Both the position numbers and the translations under genes were made by a program. A stretch of DNA of 64,000 nucleotides, taken from Mucilaginibacter sp. MD40. Its GTDB lineage: Bacteria; Bacteroidota; Bacteroidia; Sphingobacteriales; Sphingobacteriaceae. Location: NCBI RefSeq assembly GCF_002288635.1, contig NZ_NRSW01000001.1:2871852-2935851 (forward strand). The letters are read 5' to 3'. The notes below the pieces were generated by a model. That model made no database searches. It was given only the letters and a program-made list of their open reading frames with translations, and was not told the origin of the DNA. This document shows positions 1-9,200 of the stretch, piece by piece. Each line of letters begins with the position of its first letter. Position 1 is the stretch's first letter.

Positions 1-3000
1 TTTCTATGGGCGTACCGCTTATTTTTTCCTGTAAATGCTGGAAGATGACAAACAGTACCGGTATAATAAATAATCCTAATACTACACCGCTCACCATACC
101 TCCGGCAGCACCAATACTGATAGAGTGGTTACCTTGTGCTGATGGCCCTGTTGCAATACTCATCGGGAATAAACCGAACACGAATGCAAGTGAGGTCATT
201 ACGATAGGGCGAATCCTTAGTCGTGACGCTTCTATTGCCGCGTTAACTAAGCTCATACCCTGGCGGCGTTTCTGTACCGCGAACTCCACAATCAAAATAG
301 CGTTCTTGGCCAGCAAGCCGATAAGCATGATGAGCGCTACCTGCACGTAAATATTATTCTCGATACCAGTTAAGCCCAATACAGCAAACGTACCGAAGAT
401 ACCCGTAGGGATCGATAGAATAACGGCCAACGGCAGGATGTAGCTCTCATATTGTGCCGATAGCAGGAAATACACAAATACCAAACACAGCAAAAACACT
501 ACGGTTGATTGTCCGCCTGATGAGATCTCCTCACGGGTTTGACCCGAAAACTCGTAGGCGTAACCCGCAGGTAACTCCTCTTTAGCAGTTTCTTCAATCG
601 CCTTAATAGCATCACCGGAGCTGTAGCCGGGTTTTGGTATGGCGTTCACCTCAATTGAGTTGAACAGGTTGTAACGAGAGGCGGTTTCCGAACCATATAC
701 GCGGGTGAGTTTAACCAGGGTGTTAATAGGCACGGTTTCGCCTGCTTTGTTTTTCACGAATACACGGTCGATAGTTGTAGGGTCGGTGCGGTCGGCAATA
801 TCAGCTTGTACAACCACACGGTAGTACTTACCAAAGCGGTTAAAGTCTGATGCCTGTGCGGTACCGAAGTAAGCCTGCATGGTAGATAGGATGTCTTTTA
901 CGCTCACACCCAATTGGTTGGCTTTTTCGTCGTCGATCTCTAATTGCAGTTGCGGATAATCCGCCTTGTATGAAGTGAAGGCATAAGCAACAGCAGGTTT
1001 TTGCATCAGTTTAGCAATGAAATTATTAGCCACACCGCTGAATTTATCAAGCTTGCCGTTTGTCTTATCCTGCAGCATTACGTCAAGCGCTTCTACGTTG
1101 CTGAAACCGGGCACTGTTGGGAAGCTGAACACGAAGAATGTACCGCCTGTTACAGCGCCTAACTTACCACGAACAATATTTTGTATCTCATCAATGTTCT
1201 TTACTTCGCCGCGTTCTTCGGTAGGCTTCAATAACAGGAATATAACACCCGCTGATGGACTGCTTGATTGCGTTAAGAAGTTAAAACCTGATAGCGCAGT
1301 AACAAACCTTGCGGATGGCAGTGTTTTTAACTGGTCCTCTGCATCTTTAAAGATTTTGTTAGTACCTGCAAGTGATGTACCTGATGGTGTTGATACCGCA
1401 ATGGCCACAAAGCCCTGGTCTTCGGTAGGGATAAAGCCTGTTTTGGTGCGGTTCACCATAAATATGGTGATAGCAGTCAGCAATACAAGGCCGGCAACGC
1501 TTATCCATTTGTTTTTGATCAACACTTTAATACCACCAACGTATTTGTTGGTCATGTAATTAAAGCTGCCGTTAAAGCCTGCATAAAACCTTTGTACAAA
1601 GCCTTGTTTTGGCGCGTTATGGTCGCGGCCGGTATGGTTGTTCTTTAAAAATAAAGCAGCCAGTGCAGGACTAAGCGTTAATGCATTTACCGCAGATATG
1701 ATGATAGCAATAGCCATGGTCAACGCAAATTGGCGGTAGAAAATACCGGTTGAGCCTGTCATGAAACTTACTGGCAGGAACACTGCTGCCATCACCAACG
1801 TAATGGAGATAATTGCGCCGGTAATTTCGTGCATGGCTTCGGTAGTAGCCTTCTTAGGCGTAAGGCTCGGGTCGTGCTCCATTTTGGCGTGCACGGCCTC
1901 CACCACCACAATCGCGTCATCCACTACAATACCGATGGCAAGCACCAGTGCGAAGAGCGTAAGCAGGTTAATGGAGAACCCGAAGAGGCTCATGAAGAAA
2001 AACGTACCTACAATAGCTACCGGTACTGCAATTGCCGGGATCAGGGTTGAGCGGAAATCCTGTAAGAACAAGAACACTACGATAAACACCAGTACGAATG
2101 CTTCTATCAGCGTGTGCTCAACCTGGTTGATAGATTCATCCAAATCTGTTTTGGTTCGGTAGAACTGATTGTACTTGATACCCACAGGGAAACTTTTGGA
2201 TGCTTTCTCCATCAGTTTATCAATAGCTATCTGTATCTCGTTGGCGTTAGAGCCTGATAACTGGATAATACCTATGATCACACCATCTTTACCATTCAGG
2301 TTACTGTAGCTGTTATATGAGTAAGCACCCAGCTCAACCCGTGCCACATCTTTAAGGTGCAGTACAGAACCATCTGCATTGGCGCGGATGGCGATGTTTT
2401 GATATTCTTCGGGCTTAGTAAGTTTACCTTTGTATTTGATCACATATTCAAAAGCCTTATCGCTGCGTTCCCCAAAACGACCCGGTGCAGCTTCTAAGTT
2501 TTTATCTTGGATAGCTGCCATTACCTCCGCAGGAGTAATTTTATAGGCGGCCATTTGCGCAGGATTTAACCAAACACGCATACTATAATCCTTAACACCA
2601 CCAAATACCTGTGCAGAACCTACACCCGGGATACGTTTGATCTCGGGTATGATGTTGATCTGCGCATAGTTGGCAACAAAGGTTGCATCATATTTTTTAG
2701 GATCATCGGTATAAATAGCCATAGCACCAATAAAGCTGTTTTGCTGTTTGGTGGTGGTAATACCGTATTGTACTACCTCGGCAGGTAACTGACTGGTAGC
2801 CTGCGAAACGCGGTTTTGCACGTTAACGGCTGCCTGATCGGGATCGGTACCTTGTTTAAAATAGACGGTGATACCCAATGTACCATCATTACTTGCAGTA
2901 GAGGTCATATAGGTCATGTTCTCTACACCGTTAATGGCTTCTTCCAATGAAGGGGTTACCGAACGCAAAATGGTTTCGGCGTTAGCGCCCGGGTAAACAG

Positions 3001-3139
3001 CAGATACCAATACGGCCGGAGGGGCAATATTAGGGAAACGCTCTAAGGGCAGTTTGGTAAGGCCGAGGATACCTACTATCACCAACAGGATAGAGATAAC
3101 GGTTGAAAGTACCGGCCTTTCTATAAATTTCTTAAACAT
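1..3139 (-). CDS. RND multidrug efflux inner-membrane transporter (AcrB/HAE1 type), C-terminus cut by window edge
   Basis: Proton-driven inner-membrane pump of a tripartite efflux system. The reverse strand reads MFKKFIERPVLSTVISILLV from 3139 and stays open to base 2, about 1046 residues. The family is usually 1040-1070 residues, so only the extreme C-terminus is missing. Visible hallmarks are the N-terminal TM1, the porter-domain text ATFVANYAQINIIPEIKRI, and the TM4 proton-relay pair in GIVVDDAIVVVEAVHAKM, which falls at D407/D408, the same numbers as in E. coli AcrB. It lies 171 bp downstream of its membrane fusion protein on the same strand. The outer-membrane channel gene is not in the window and may lie beyond the left edge. 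Expression probably depends on the adjacent TetR gene. The substrate cannot be read from sequence. Confidence 0.95.
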   Translation of the reverse strand, partial: MFKKFIERPVLSTVISILLVIVGILGLTKLPLERFPNIAPPAVLVSAVYPGANAETILRSVTPSLEEAINGVENMTYMTSTASNDGTLGITVYFKQGTDPDQAAVNVQNRVSQATSQLPAEVVQYGITTTKQQNSFIGAMAIYTDDPKKYDATFVANYAQINIIPEIKRIPGVGSAQVFGGVKDYSMRVWLNPAQMAAYKITPAEVMAAIQDKNLEAAPGRFGERSDKAFEYVIKYKGKLTKPEEYQNIAIRANADGSVLHLKDVARVELGAYSYNSYSNLNGKDGVIIGIIQLSGSNANEIQIAIDKLMEKASKSFPVGIKYNQFYRTKTDLDESINQVEHTLIEAFVLVFIVVFLFLQDFRSTLIPAIAVPVAIVGTFFFMSLFGFSINLLTLFALVLAIGIVVDDAIVVVEAVHAKMEHDPSLTPKKATTEAMHEITGAIISITLVMAAVFLPVSFMTGSTGIFYRQFALTMAIAIIISAVNALTLSPALAALFLKNNHTGRDHNAPKQGFVQRFYAGFNGSFNYMTNKYVGGIKVLIKNKWISVAGLVLLTAITIFMVNRTKTGFIPTEDQGFVAIAVSTPSGTSLAGTNKIFKDAEDQLKTLPSARFVTALSGFNFLTQSSSPSAGVIFLLLKPTEERGEVKNIDEIQNIVRGKLGAVTGGTFFVFSFPTVPGFSNVEALDVMLQDKTNGKLDKFSGVANNFIAKLMQKPAVAYAFTSYKADYPQLQLEIDDEKANQLGVSVKDILSTMQAYFGTAQASDFNRFGKYYRVVVQADIADRTDPTTIDRVFVKNKAGETVPINTLVKLTRVYGSETASRYNLFNSIEVNAIPKPGYSSGDAIKAIEETAKEELPAGYAYEFSGQTREEISSGGQSTVVFLLCLVFVYFLLSAQYESYILPLAVILSIPTGIFGTFAVLGLTGIENNIYVQVALIMLIGLLAKNAILIVEFAVQKRRQGMSLVNAAIEASRLRIRPIVMTSLAFVFGLFPMSIATGPSAQGNHSISIGAAGGMVSGVVLGLFIIPVLFVIFQHLQEKISGTPIE

Positions 3140-3310
3140 TATATTAATTATTGCGGAATTTGAGGACAAAGCAGTGGCCAATAGATGGCATTTGCCATCT
3201 ATAATTACCGTGTATGTTCCTTAATTCCCGGTTCTTGTTTTCGTTTTGAGAATGAAGTCAGAGATAAAAATCAAGAGCCTTGGTTCCTGATTCATATCTC
3301 TTGATTCTAC

Positions 3311-4438
3311 TTAGTTAGCAGCTACTTTATTACCTTGAGGCTGTGGTTTTATCACCATACCTTCCTGCAGTTTATCAACGCCACTGGTTACTATCTGGTC
3401 ACCAGCTTTAACACCGTCTTTCACCAGGTAGTTGTTACCGCTTGTGCCAATGATGGTGATAGGCAGTTTCTTTACTTTATTACTATCGGCAAGGGCGTAA
3501 ACAAATACTTTATCCTGCATTTCAACGGTAGCATCCTGCGGGATGATCAGCGCATTTGGATGCGGCAAGCTTAATCTTACTTTGCCGGTATTACCAGAGC
3601 GTAACAGGCCTTGTGGGTTAGGGAAGCTTGCCCTAACGCTAATAGCACCGGTGGTTTTATCAAATTGGCCATCGATCATATCTATGTGGCCTTGTTTTGA
3701 ATATTCGGTATTATCAGCTAATAACAAACCAACAGCAGGCAGGTGCTTTAATTTTTCATGGATGCTTGCACCGGCATATTGCTCTTTAAAGGCTACGAAG
3801 TCTTTTTCGCCTAAGGAGAAATAAACATGCACATCATGCACGTCAGAAAGTTGGGTTAATGCAGCAACATCTTGCGGCGATACCAAACTGCCTTGCTTTT
3901 TCTCCAGGCGACCGATGTAACCGCTTACAGGCGCTTTTATTAGGGTATACCCTAAGTTGATCTGAGCGGTTGAAACGTTTGCTTTAGCCGACTCGATATT
4001 TGCTTTAGCTACCTGTTGTGCGGCTTTGGCTGATTTTAACTGAAACTCTGATACCACTTTGTTCTGTACAAGCGGAGTAAGTTTTTCGATCTCCAATGCA
4101 GCGTTAGCGTAAGCAGCTTCTGCGGCATGTTGGGCAGCTAATGCGTTATTTAAGGCAGCACGATATGGCTGATCGTTGATCTTAAATATTGGCTGACCGG
4201 CTTTTACAAAAGCGCCTTCGTCAACAAATACTTTGTCTAAAGCGCCGCTTACCTGAGGGCGAACCTCAACATTAACCGTACCCTCGATAGATGCAGGGTA
4301 TTCCTGATAGGTTGTTCTGTCGCCGGTTTCAACGCTGGTTACCGGCAGTACAGGCGGTGGCGGGGCCTGCGGCGTTTGCGGCCCGCTCGAGCAGCTAAAT
4401 AAAGCTGTTGCTATTATAGCAGCTAAGATAATTTTCAT
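3311..4438 (-). CDS. RND efflux membrane fusion protein (HlyD/AcrA-like lipoprotein)
   Basis: Periplasmic adaptor linking the RND pump to an outer-membrane channel. I start it at the ATG at 4438, which gives MKIILAAIIATALFSCSS, a lipoprotein signal with a lipobox cysteine. A longer reading from 4534 would bury this signal behind about 32 polar residues and is unlikely. The 375-residue protein then shows the beta-barrel/lipoyl start (RPQVSGALDKVFVDEGAFVK), an alpha-helical hairpin rich in Ala, and the second lipoyl half (IKAPVSGYIGRLEKKQGSLV). It is followed by the RND pump and preceded by a TetR gene. The 321-bp gap up to tetR carries two palindromic operator candidates. Confidence 0.93.
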   Translation of the reverse strand: MKIILAAIIATALFSCSSGPQTPQAPPPPVLPVTSVETGDRTTYQEYPASIEGTVNVEVRPQVSGALDKVFVDEGAFVKAGQPIFKINDQPYRAALNNALAAQHAAEAAYANAALEIEKLTPLVQNKVVSEFQLKSAKAAQQVAKANIESAKANVSTAQINLGYTLIKAPVSGYIGRLEKKQGSLVSPQDVAALTQLSDVHDVHVYFSLGEKDFVAFKEQYAGASIHEKLKHLPAVGLLLADNTEYSKQGHIDMIDGQFDKTTGAISVRASFPNPQGLLRSGNTGKVRLSLPHPNALIIPQDATVEMQDKVFVYALADSNKVKKLPITIIGTSGNNYLVKDGVKAGDQIVTSGVDKLQEGMVIKPQPQGNKVAAN

Positions 4439-4629
4439 GATGATGAGTTTTGATGATGATTTACTTGATGTGAGTGCAGCCTTTATGCTGCTGATGTATA
4501 TTGTGTCGGTTGTTTTTGTATTATTATAGTACATGGCGCTAAATAGGTTGGGTTTTAATAGATGTTAAAGTTTCAGTGTGTATATCACCGTAGCTAATAG
4601 TGCCTGAGTGTAAAAGTTGTTAACATTGA

Positions 4630-4656
4630 TAGATTATTTAACAGTGTTAAGTAAAT
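4630..4656. promoter_or_regulatory. Candidate TetR operator upstream of the efflux operon
   Basis: A 27-bp segment containing the perfect palindrome TTAACAGTGTTAA (4638-4650). The same segment recurs with one base changed at 5384-5410, just upstream of the tetR gene. Two copies, one before the efflux genes and one before the regulator, fit the usual TetR arrangement of co-regulation with autorepression. Binding is inferred. Confidence 0.6.
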
Positions 4657-4709
4657 ATTAAAAGTTGTTGATGGCGTTTTCATATCTGCTTAAGTTTAAA
4701 GTTTTTTAA

Positions 4710-4724
4710 TTTAACACCGTTAAA
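4710..4724. promoter_or_regulatory. Second TTTAAC/GTTAAA palindrome between tetR and the efflux genes
   Basis: TTTAAC-ACC-GTTAAA has perfect 6-bp arms and shares the TTAAC half-site with the operators at 4638-4650 and 5392-5404. A related half-site (TTTAACGATGTTG) follows at 4729. It may be an auxiliary site for the same TetR protein. The rest of 4439-4759 is AT-rich and shows no gene or clear promoter box. Confidence 0.4.
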
Positions 4725-4759
4725 TTGTTTAACGATGTTGTAAAATGCTTAAATTTTTT

Positions 4760-5362
4760 TTAAGGAGTGATGGACCTAATGATACCAGTGATAGCATCTC
4801 TCAATACCTGCTTGTTAACCTCATCAGAATTACCGCGATCTACCAGGTTGATAGATACCAATCCATGCACTACCGACCAGAAGGTGTAATATTTGGTACA
4901 GATCACTTCCGATTCCATGTCTTCAATTTTCATGAGCTTCCCTATCGAGTCGGCTATAATATCCCATGGGCATTCAGCTTCAGGTAATTTATTAACCATC
5001 TCGCAGCTGCAGCTTGCATTTATACCAAACATTATCTGGTAAAGCTCTTTATTAGCAAAAGCGAAATTCCAGTAGGTAAGCCACATCTCCTCCAATTGTT
5101 TGGCCGGTGAGGTATGTTTGTCCTTAGCCTCCTGTAATTTTTTAGATAGTTTTAAATACCCCTGGCGGGTAAGCTCCAGTATAATAGCCTCTTTATTAGC
5201 AAAGTACTCGTATATAATAGGGGCTGTATATTCAATGGCGTCAGCAATCTTACGCATGCTTAATGCCTGCCAGCCCTCCGTTTTTACAATATCAAAGGCA
5301 GCCTTCAGGATGTTTATCCTGGTCTCTTCTTTCAGTCTCGCAATTCTGTCCTTGCTGGCCAT
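4760..5362 (-). CDS. TetR/AcrR family transcriptional regulator
   Basis: A 200-residue repressor-type regulator. The N-terminal helix-turn-helix is clear: INILKAAFDIVKTEGWQALS, then MRKIADAIEYTAPIIYEYFA and NKEAIILE, the standard TetR DNA-binding layout (roughly residues 14-60). The remaining all-helical part would bind the ligand and includes an unusual Cys-rich stretch, NASCSCEMVNKLPEAECPWD. It lies directly upstream of the efflux genes on the same strand. The palindrome TTAACAGTGTTAA sits 30 bp before its start and again before the adaptor gene, so control of the pump plus autorepression is the natural reading. Confidence 0.9.
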   Translation of the reverse strand: MASKDRIARLKEETRINILKAAFDIVKTEGWQALSMRKIADAIEYTAPIIYEYFANKEAIILELTRQGYLKLSKKLQEAKDKHTSPAKQLEEMWLTYWNFAFANKELYQIMFGINASCSCEMVNKLPEAECPWDIIADSIGKLMKIEDMESEVICTKYYTFWSVVHGLVSINLVDRGNSDEVNKQVLRDAITGIIRSITP

Positions 5363-5383
5363 TGACTAATTTTCTACTCCTAT

Positions 5384-5410
5384 TAGATTATTTAACAGTG
5401 TTAAGCAAAT
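5384..5410. promoter_or_regulatory. Candidate TetR operator overlapping the tetR promoter
   Basis: Contains TTAACAGTGTTAA at 5392-5404 and matches 4630-4656 at 26 of 27 positions. On the reverse strand a TACATTTG box (5413-5406), the Bacteroidota -7 consensus TAnnTTTG, lies immediately upstream. A bound repressor would cover the expected transcription start. I see no convincing -33 element. Confidence 0.55.
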
Positions 5411-5470
5411 GTACAACGTTAAAATCAACATCGTTTCATTTAATTGTCATTTACACCTTCTATTTAAAAT

Positions 5471-5938
5471 TTATTCTGTGCAGTTATGCTCTTCGTGAAA
5501 CTGAACCAACTTTAGCATCACGTCAATGGCGATATCGTAATTTTTGGCTCCCACAACTTTTTTATATTTTTCCTCGAGGCCGTTCACTTCGTTTTTAAGA
5601 CTATGGTAAAACTCCTCCCCTTCGGCTGTAAAATATAACATTACTACCCGTGCATCGTCCGGGCTTTTTTCGCTTTTAACCAAATTAATTGCTTCTAACT
5701 CTTTTACCATTTTACTGGTAGCTTGCTTAGAAACGTTCAGTTTACCTGCAAGTTCATTGTTGGAAATACCTGTTTTGCCTATACTCATAAAAAGTGGCAG
5801 GTGCGCGCCGGTGAATCCCGGTCTCTCAATTCGGCAAAGCTTTTTTACCATCCATTCATCAAGCAGTCGCTTAAGCAGATAAACCAGCTTCGGGGCTACC
5901 TTCTTAGTTTCTTCCGTTATCATGCAAGGTGTTGCCAT
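5471..5938 (-). CDS. MarR family winged-helix regulator
   Basis: 155 residues with the MarR winged-helix core: ISNNELAGKLNVSKQATSKM as the recognition region, followed by VKELEAINLVKSEKSPDDAR and the wing VVMLYFTAEGEEFYHSL. The long N-terminal and C-terminal helices expected for dimerisation are present. There is no conserved N-terminal redox cysteine of the OhrR kind; Cys5 and Cys35 occur, without a known role. It lies 108 bp upstream of tetR on the same strand but with its own gap, so co-transcription is possible and not shown. A start at Met6 is an alternative. Target genes are unknown. Confidence 0.85.
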   Translation of the reverse strand: MATPCMITEETKKVAPKLVYLLKRLLDEWMVKKLCRIERPGFTGAHLPLFMSIGKTGISNNELAGKLNVSKQATSKMVKELEAINLVKSEKSPDDARVVMLYFTAEGEEFYHSLKNEVNGLEEKYKKVVGAKNYDIAIDVMLKLVQFHEEHNCTE

Positions 5939-5988
5939 AATTATTACTATTTAACTATAAAAGCTGAACTTGGTTTATAATAGCATGG

Positions 5989-8565
5989 TTAAAAGTCAAA
6001 CTTAACAAAAAACCTTATCCCCCACTCAGGCGCTCCGGGATGGTCAAGATAAGTAAAACGCTTCACCAGATCGACACGTAAAAGCTTAAATATGTTGCCC
6101 ACACCAATACTTCCTTCTACGTAAGGTGTGCTTCCTAATGTATAAGTACCAACACCTCCTTCACCTGCTTCACCAAGATTACGCGGGAAACGCAACAATG
6201 AAGGATCATTATTAGGGTTGTTTTCAGAACGGATACCGCCCCATAATGCTTTCACATCTATAATCTCTCTTAATTTGAGCCTTTTTAACAACGGTACTTT
6301 ATTGAAGAAGTACCCGTTAAAATTATGATCTACAAATATGCTGGCATAATGGTCACTCACAAATTCCTGGAAGTTCATTAAGTTGTATGATTGTAACTGA
6401 AATGCGTAGGTTTGGTTAGCATGATGGATATCCAACAGCGGGAAAGGTACTTTTCCAAAAAGGTATCCGCCCTCAGTTGTTACATCTGTATAACCATAGG
6501 TAGAAAAATAAAAACGTTTGCTAATATTACCTATAACATTTTGGTAGTTATACTCACCGCCAAAGAAACCGGCTATACCCTGTGTGTAATTAAGCGTGAA
6601 TATAGGGTACTTATCCGGTATAGGGGTACGATAGAGCTTGCCTTGGTAGAAGCGCTCGTGCGGTGCCCAGCGTAATTGTGCCGAAAGTTCTGTAGTTCTG
6701 ATCTCATTAACATTGTTCAGAGTGCCATCCGGCAGCAGGTTTTGATAAACTAATGCGCCGGCCGGGTTCTGATTCCATTTTTTAAAGCCTAAAGCATAAG
6801 AAAAGTGATTACTAAACTCATGCACATAATCTAACCTGAAAATATCATTATACAACCAGATATCATTCACACCCCGCTTAAACGATAACAGGAAGTTACT
6901 CTCCTGGACAAACTGTAATTCCTGCCCCGGTATTTTGGTATCGTGCTGAAAACTTGCACGTATATAATTCTGCGGGAATGAATAAATGGATTTGTTATTA
7001 AGCGAATAAGTACTGCTTAAAAAATACTTGAACCTTTCGTCACGGAAACCATAAGCGCCATAGGTTTCAAAATAATAGCGTTTGCTCAACTCGGGCGTAG
7101 TGCGGCCACCCACGCGCAGCCTGAAACCTTCAACCGGGTTAAAACTGTAGAAAGTATTTGCCGGCCCCATCTCAAATTTGCCGAAGTTTTTATAACCTGC
7201 AAGCAGCAGCGTAGCAATGTCCATTGTTTTTTTGAAAGATGGTATGGTTTGCAGGCTATCTATATTCTTATAAATACTGGCCGAAGCAGCGTCAAGTGTA
7301 TCTGGCCTAGCCGATTTCCAGTAAGCGTCATCTTTATCTTCAGAATTAAGTGCTATTACCTGTGACGGGCCTTCGTAAGTTTGTTTAGGACGAGGGTTGT
7401 TAACCACGAAATTATTGATGCTTACCAATCTTTCGCCATACATACCGCCACCTTTTTCTTTATTGATACCAAACTCAATTTTCAGGTCGCTTTGGCTTAA
7501 ATGATATCGTCCATCAGTATTTTTTTCAAAAGACAAATTGGCTTGCAGCTGGCGAACAAAATTGAGGTTGATATTTTTATTTACCGTAAGAAAAGCGTTT
7601 TGTACCGCGTAATTACCGTCCATCGTAATATAGATACGGCCTTCAAACAGCATGTTGTTGGTGTTACGAGGCGTAAAACTCAACTCTATCAAATTAGGCT
7701 GTACGTCCTTAAGGGTGTCAGTAATAAAAAACTTGTAGAACGACGGAGAGTTATCAGCAATAGGGCTTAATAACTGGTTGCTTAGCAACGATACATTATT
7801 ATCGTAGATATTAATGTCCTGGTACATACGGTCGAAGTATGATTTAAGACCATTATTGTCTACGAAGTTCTCATCATATTTTACCTGTTTACTTGCTGTA
7901 ATAATTTGCTTTTTTGCATAAGGATCCTTGCGATAGTAGTTGTCAGAGAGCTTTTCTTCCTGGTAAATAGGCAGCATTATCTTTCCTCCCATCGCCGTTG
8001 AATCGGCCTGCTCACGGAACAGGAACTGATAGTTTTTAAATATCTTTTTGTTTTTAAACTTTTCTGTAAGGTTGCTTAACGATACATTCATACGCTCGTA
8101 TTGCTTATACTCGGCGTAATTGTAATTCTCAACCTGGTTTTGTTGCTTATGGGCAATTACTTTGCGTATAAGTTCAACGGCGGGATTGTTTTTGTTACTA
8201 TACTTCTTTTTTTTGCCAGATCTTACTATCACCTCATTTAACTTGTGATTGTCCTCACTAAGAGCCACATTAACAGTTTGCTCCTGCCCCGGTGTAATAG
8301 TGCGAACAGCTGTGCGGAAACCCACAAAAGATACCTGGATCTGTTTTACATCCTGTGTTGTCGTAATAGTATAACGCCCATCTGTATTGGTACCTGCCCC
8401 TATTGTAGTACCTGCAAAGGTTACTGTAACATACGACATGGGCTGTTTGGTTTTGGCATCGGTTACAATACCCGTAACTTTAGTTTGCGCAAAAGTTGTA
8501 AAGGATAAAAGTACAAGTGATACTATGTAAAAAGCTTTTTTAAAATATGAATAGGATAATTTCAT
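5989..8565 (-). CDS. DUF5686 outer-membrane protein with N-terminal carboxypeptidase-regulatory-like domain
   Basis: 858 residues. A signal peptide (about 1-26, ending TTFAQ) is followed by a CarboxypepD-reg-like beta-sandwich (about 27-115: VTGIVTDAKTKQPMSYVTVT, TNTDGRYTI, VSFVGF). The rest matches the Bacteroidota DUF5686 family, with motifs such as NPAVELIRKVIAHKQQN and a C-terminal stretch of amphipathic strands ending in FFVKFDF, the aromatic terminus typical of outer-membrane barrels. The same N-terminal domain occurs in TonB-dependent receptors, but no plug domain or TonB box is visible here. The function of the family is not established. It appears monocistronic, with 50 bp to the next gene downstream and 44 bp to the small gene upstream. 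Confidence 0.88.
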   Translation of the reverse strand: MKLSYSYFKKAFYIVSLVLLSFTTFAQTKVTGIVTDAKTKQPMSYVTVTFAGTTIGAGTNTDGRYTITTTQDVKQIQVSFVGFRTAVRTITPGQEQTVNVALSEDNHKLNEVIVRSGKKKKYSNKNNPAVELIRKVIAHKQQNQVENYNYAEYKQYERMNVSLSNLTEKFKNKKIFKNYQFLFREQADSTAMGGKIMLPIYQEEKLSDNYYRKDPYAKKQIITASKQVKYDENFVDNNGLKSYFDRMYQDINIYDNNVSLLSNQLLSPIADNSPSFYKFFITDTLKDVQPNLIELSFTPRNTNNMLFEGRIYITMDGNYAVQNAFLTVNKNINLNFVRQLQANLSFEKNTDGRYHLSQSDLKIEFGINKEKGGGMYGERLVSINNFVVNNPRPKQTYEGPSQVIALNSEDKDDAYWKSARPDTLDAASASIYKNIDSLQTIPSFKKTMDIATLLLAGYKNFGKFEMGPANTFYSFNPVEGFRLRVGGRTTPELSKRYYFETYGAYGFRDERFKYFLSSTYSLNNKSIYSFPQNYIRASFQHDTKIPGQELQFVQESNFLLSFKRGVNDIWLYNDIFRLDYVHEFSNHFSYALGFKKWNQNPAGALVYQNLLPDGTLNNVNEIRTTELSAQLRWAPHERFYQGKLYRTPIPDKYPIFTLNYTQGIAGFFGGEYNYQNVIGNISKRFYFSTYGYTDVTTEGGYLFGKVPFPLLDIHHANQTYAFQLQSYNLMNFQEFVSDHYASIFVDHNFNGYFFNKVPLLKRLKLREIIDVKALWGGIRSENNPNNDPSLLRFPRNLGEAGEGGVGTYTLGSTPYVEGSIGVGNIFKLLRVDLVKRFTYLDHPGAPEWGIRFFVKFDF

Positions 8566-8609
8566 TTTGTGTTATAGTGAATGAGATAAGATAAAGGCAG
8601 ATAAGTATA

Positions 8610-8870
8610 TTACTTTACTTTGTGTACGAGATTGCGTATCGTTTTAGCAGAAGCTATCGCGTAGCTACGGACCGTCAGCGTTAAAAATTCCATATTGATG
8701 TCGGCACCCAAAAAGTTTTGTTTTAAGCCTTCCCCTATTACACCAATTACATAATTACCTATGTTGATACGCTTATTATTTAAGTTCTGCGCAGGCTTGG
8801 AATTAGTTATGGTAAACCGCTCTTTATAGAATGGAACTGAATTAGAATATGGTAAGGTAAACGCTTTCAT
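8610..8870 (-). CDS. Small protein of unknown function behind a palindromic promoter
   Basis: I do not recognise this 86-residue protein. I take the ATG at 8870 because an AAAGGGC ribosome-binding-like stretch precedes it; the longer reading from 8924 would need a TTG codon inside the promoter. The product is basic at its C-terminus (TIRNLVHKVK), has no signal peptide and has one hydrophobic patch (NIGNYVIGVIGEGL). Support for a real gene is the upstream architecture: a TACATTTG -7 box, a GTTG element 21 bp before it and an 18-bp inverted repeat between them. It lies just upstream of the DUF5686 gene on the same strand and could be co-transcribed with it. Confidence 0.45.
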   Translation of the reverse strand: MKAFTLPYSNSVPFYKERFTITNSKPAQNLNNKRINIGNYVIGVIGEGLKQNFLGADINMEFLTLTVRSYAIASAKTIRNLVHKVK

Positions 8871-8892
8871 GATATGCCCTTTAAATCTGGCA

Positions 8893-8928
8893 CAAATGTA
8901 AACCAGGTTGACTATATTCGTCAACCTG
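8893..8928 (-). promoter_or_regulatory. Promoter with CAGGTTGAC-N7-GTCAACCTG operator
   Basis: On the reverse strand GTTG (8925-8922), 21 bp, then TACATTTG (8900-8893) fits the Bacteroidota promoter pattern. Overlaid on it is a perfect inverted repeat, CAGGTTGAC (8904-8912) and GTCAACCTG (8920-8928), with a 7-bp spacer. A protein bound there would cover both promoter elements, so repression of the 86-residue gene is expected. The regulator is unknown; a dimeric winged-helix protein is plausible. Confidence 0.55.
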
Positions 8929-9200
8929 ATTTACTAAAATTAACAGTTTTTAACTTTTATCTGACAAAAGTCAGCCGGCTGGATATTCTCATGACAATAA
9001 AATTTTATGAATGTGTTAATTATACACTTAGATATTCTCAAAATCCCTTCATTTTTAAAGCAAAGTAGAACATTCTGTTAGTGATTAATTGCAACAATTA
9101 CAATACAACACATTAATTTTATTTAATTACTATTCATTCTAAATTGCTAAAAACCTGCATATTATAGTATAAAACCCATAATAGTACTTAAACTTGTGGT

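Noticed and set aside
4439..4534. Longer start for the first membrane fusion protein at 4534
   Set aside because: It would place a polar 32-residue stretch before a clear lipoprotein signal peptide; the ATG at 4438 is the sensible start.
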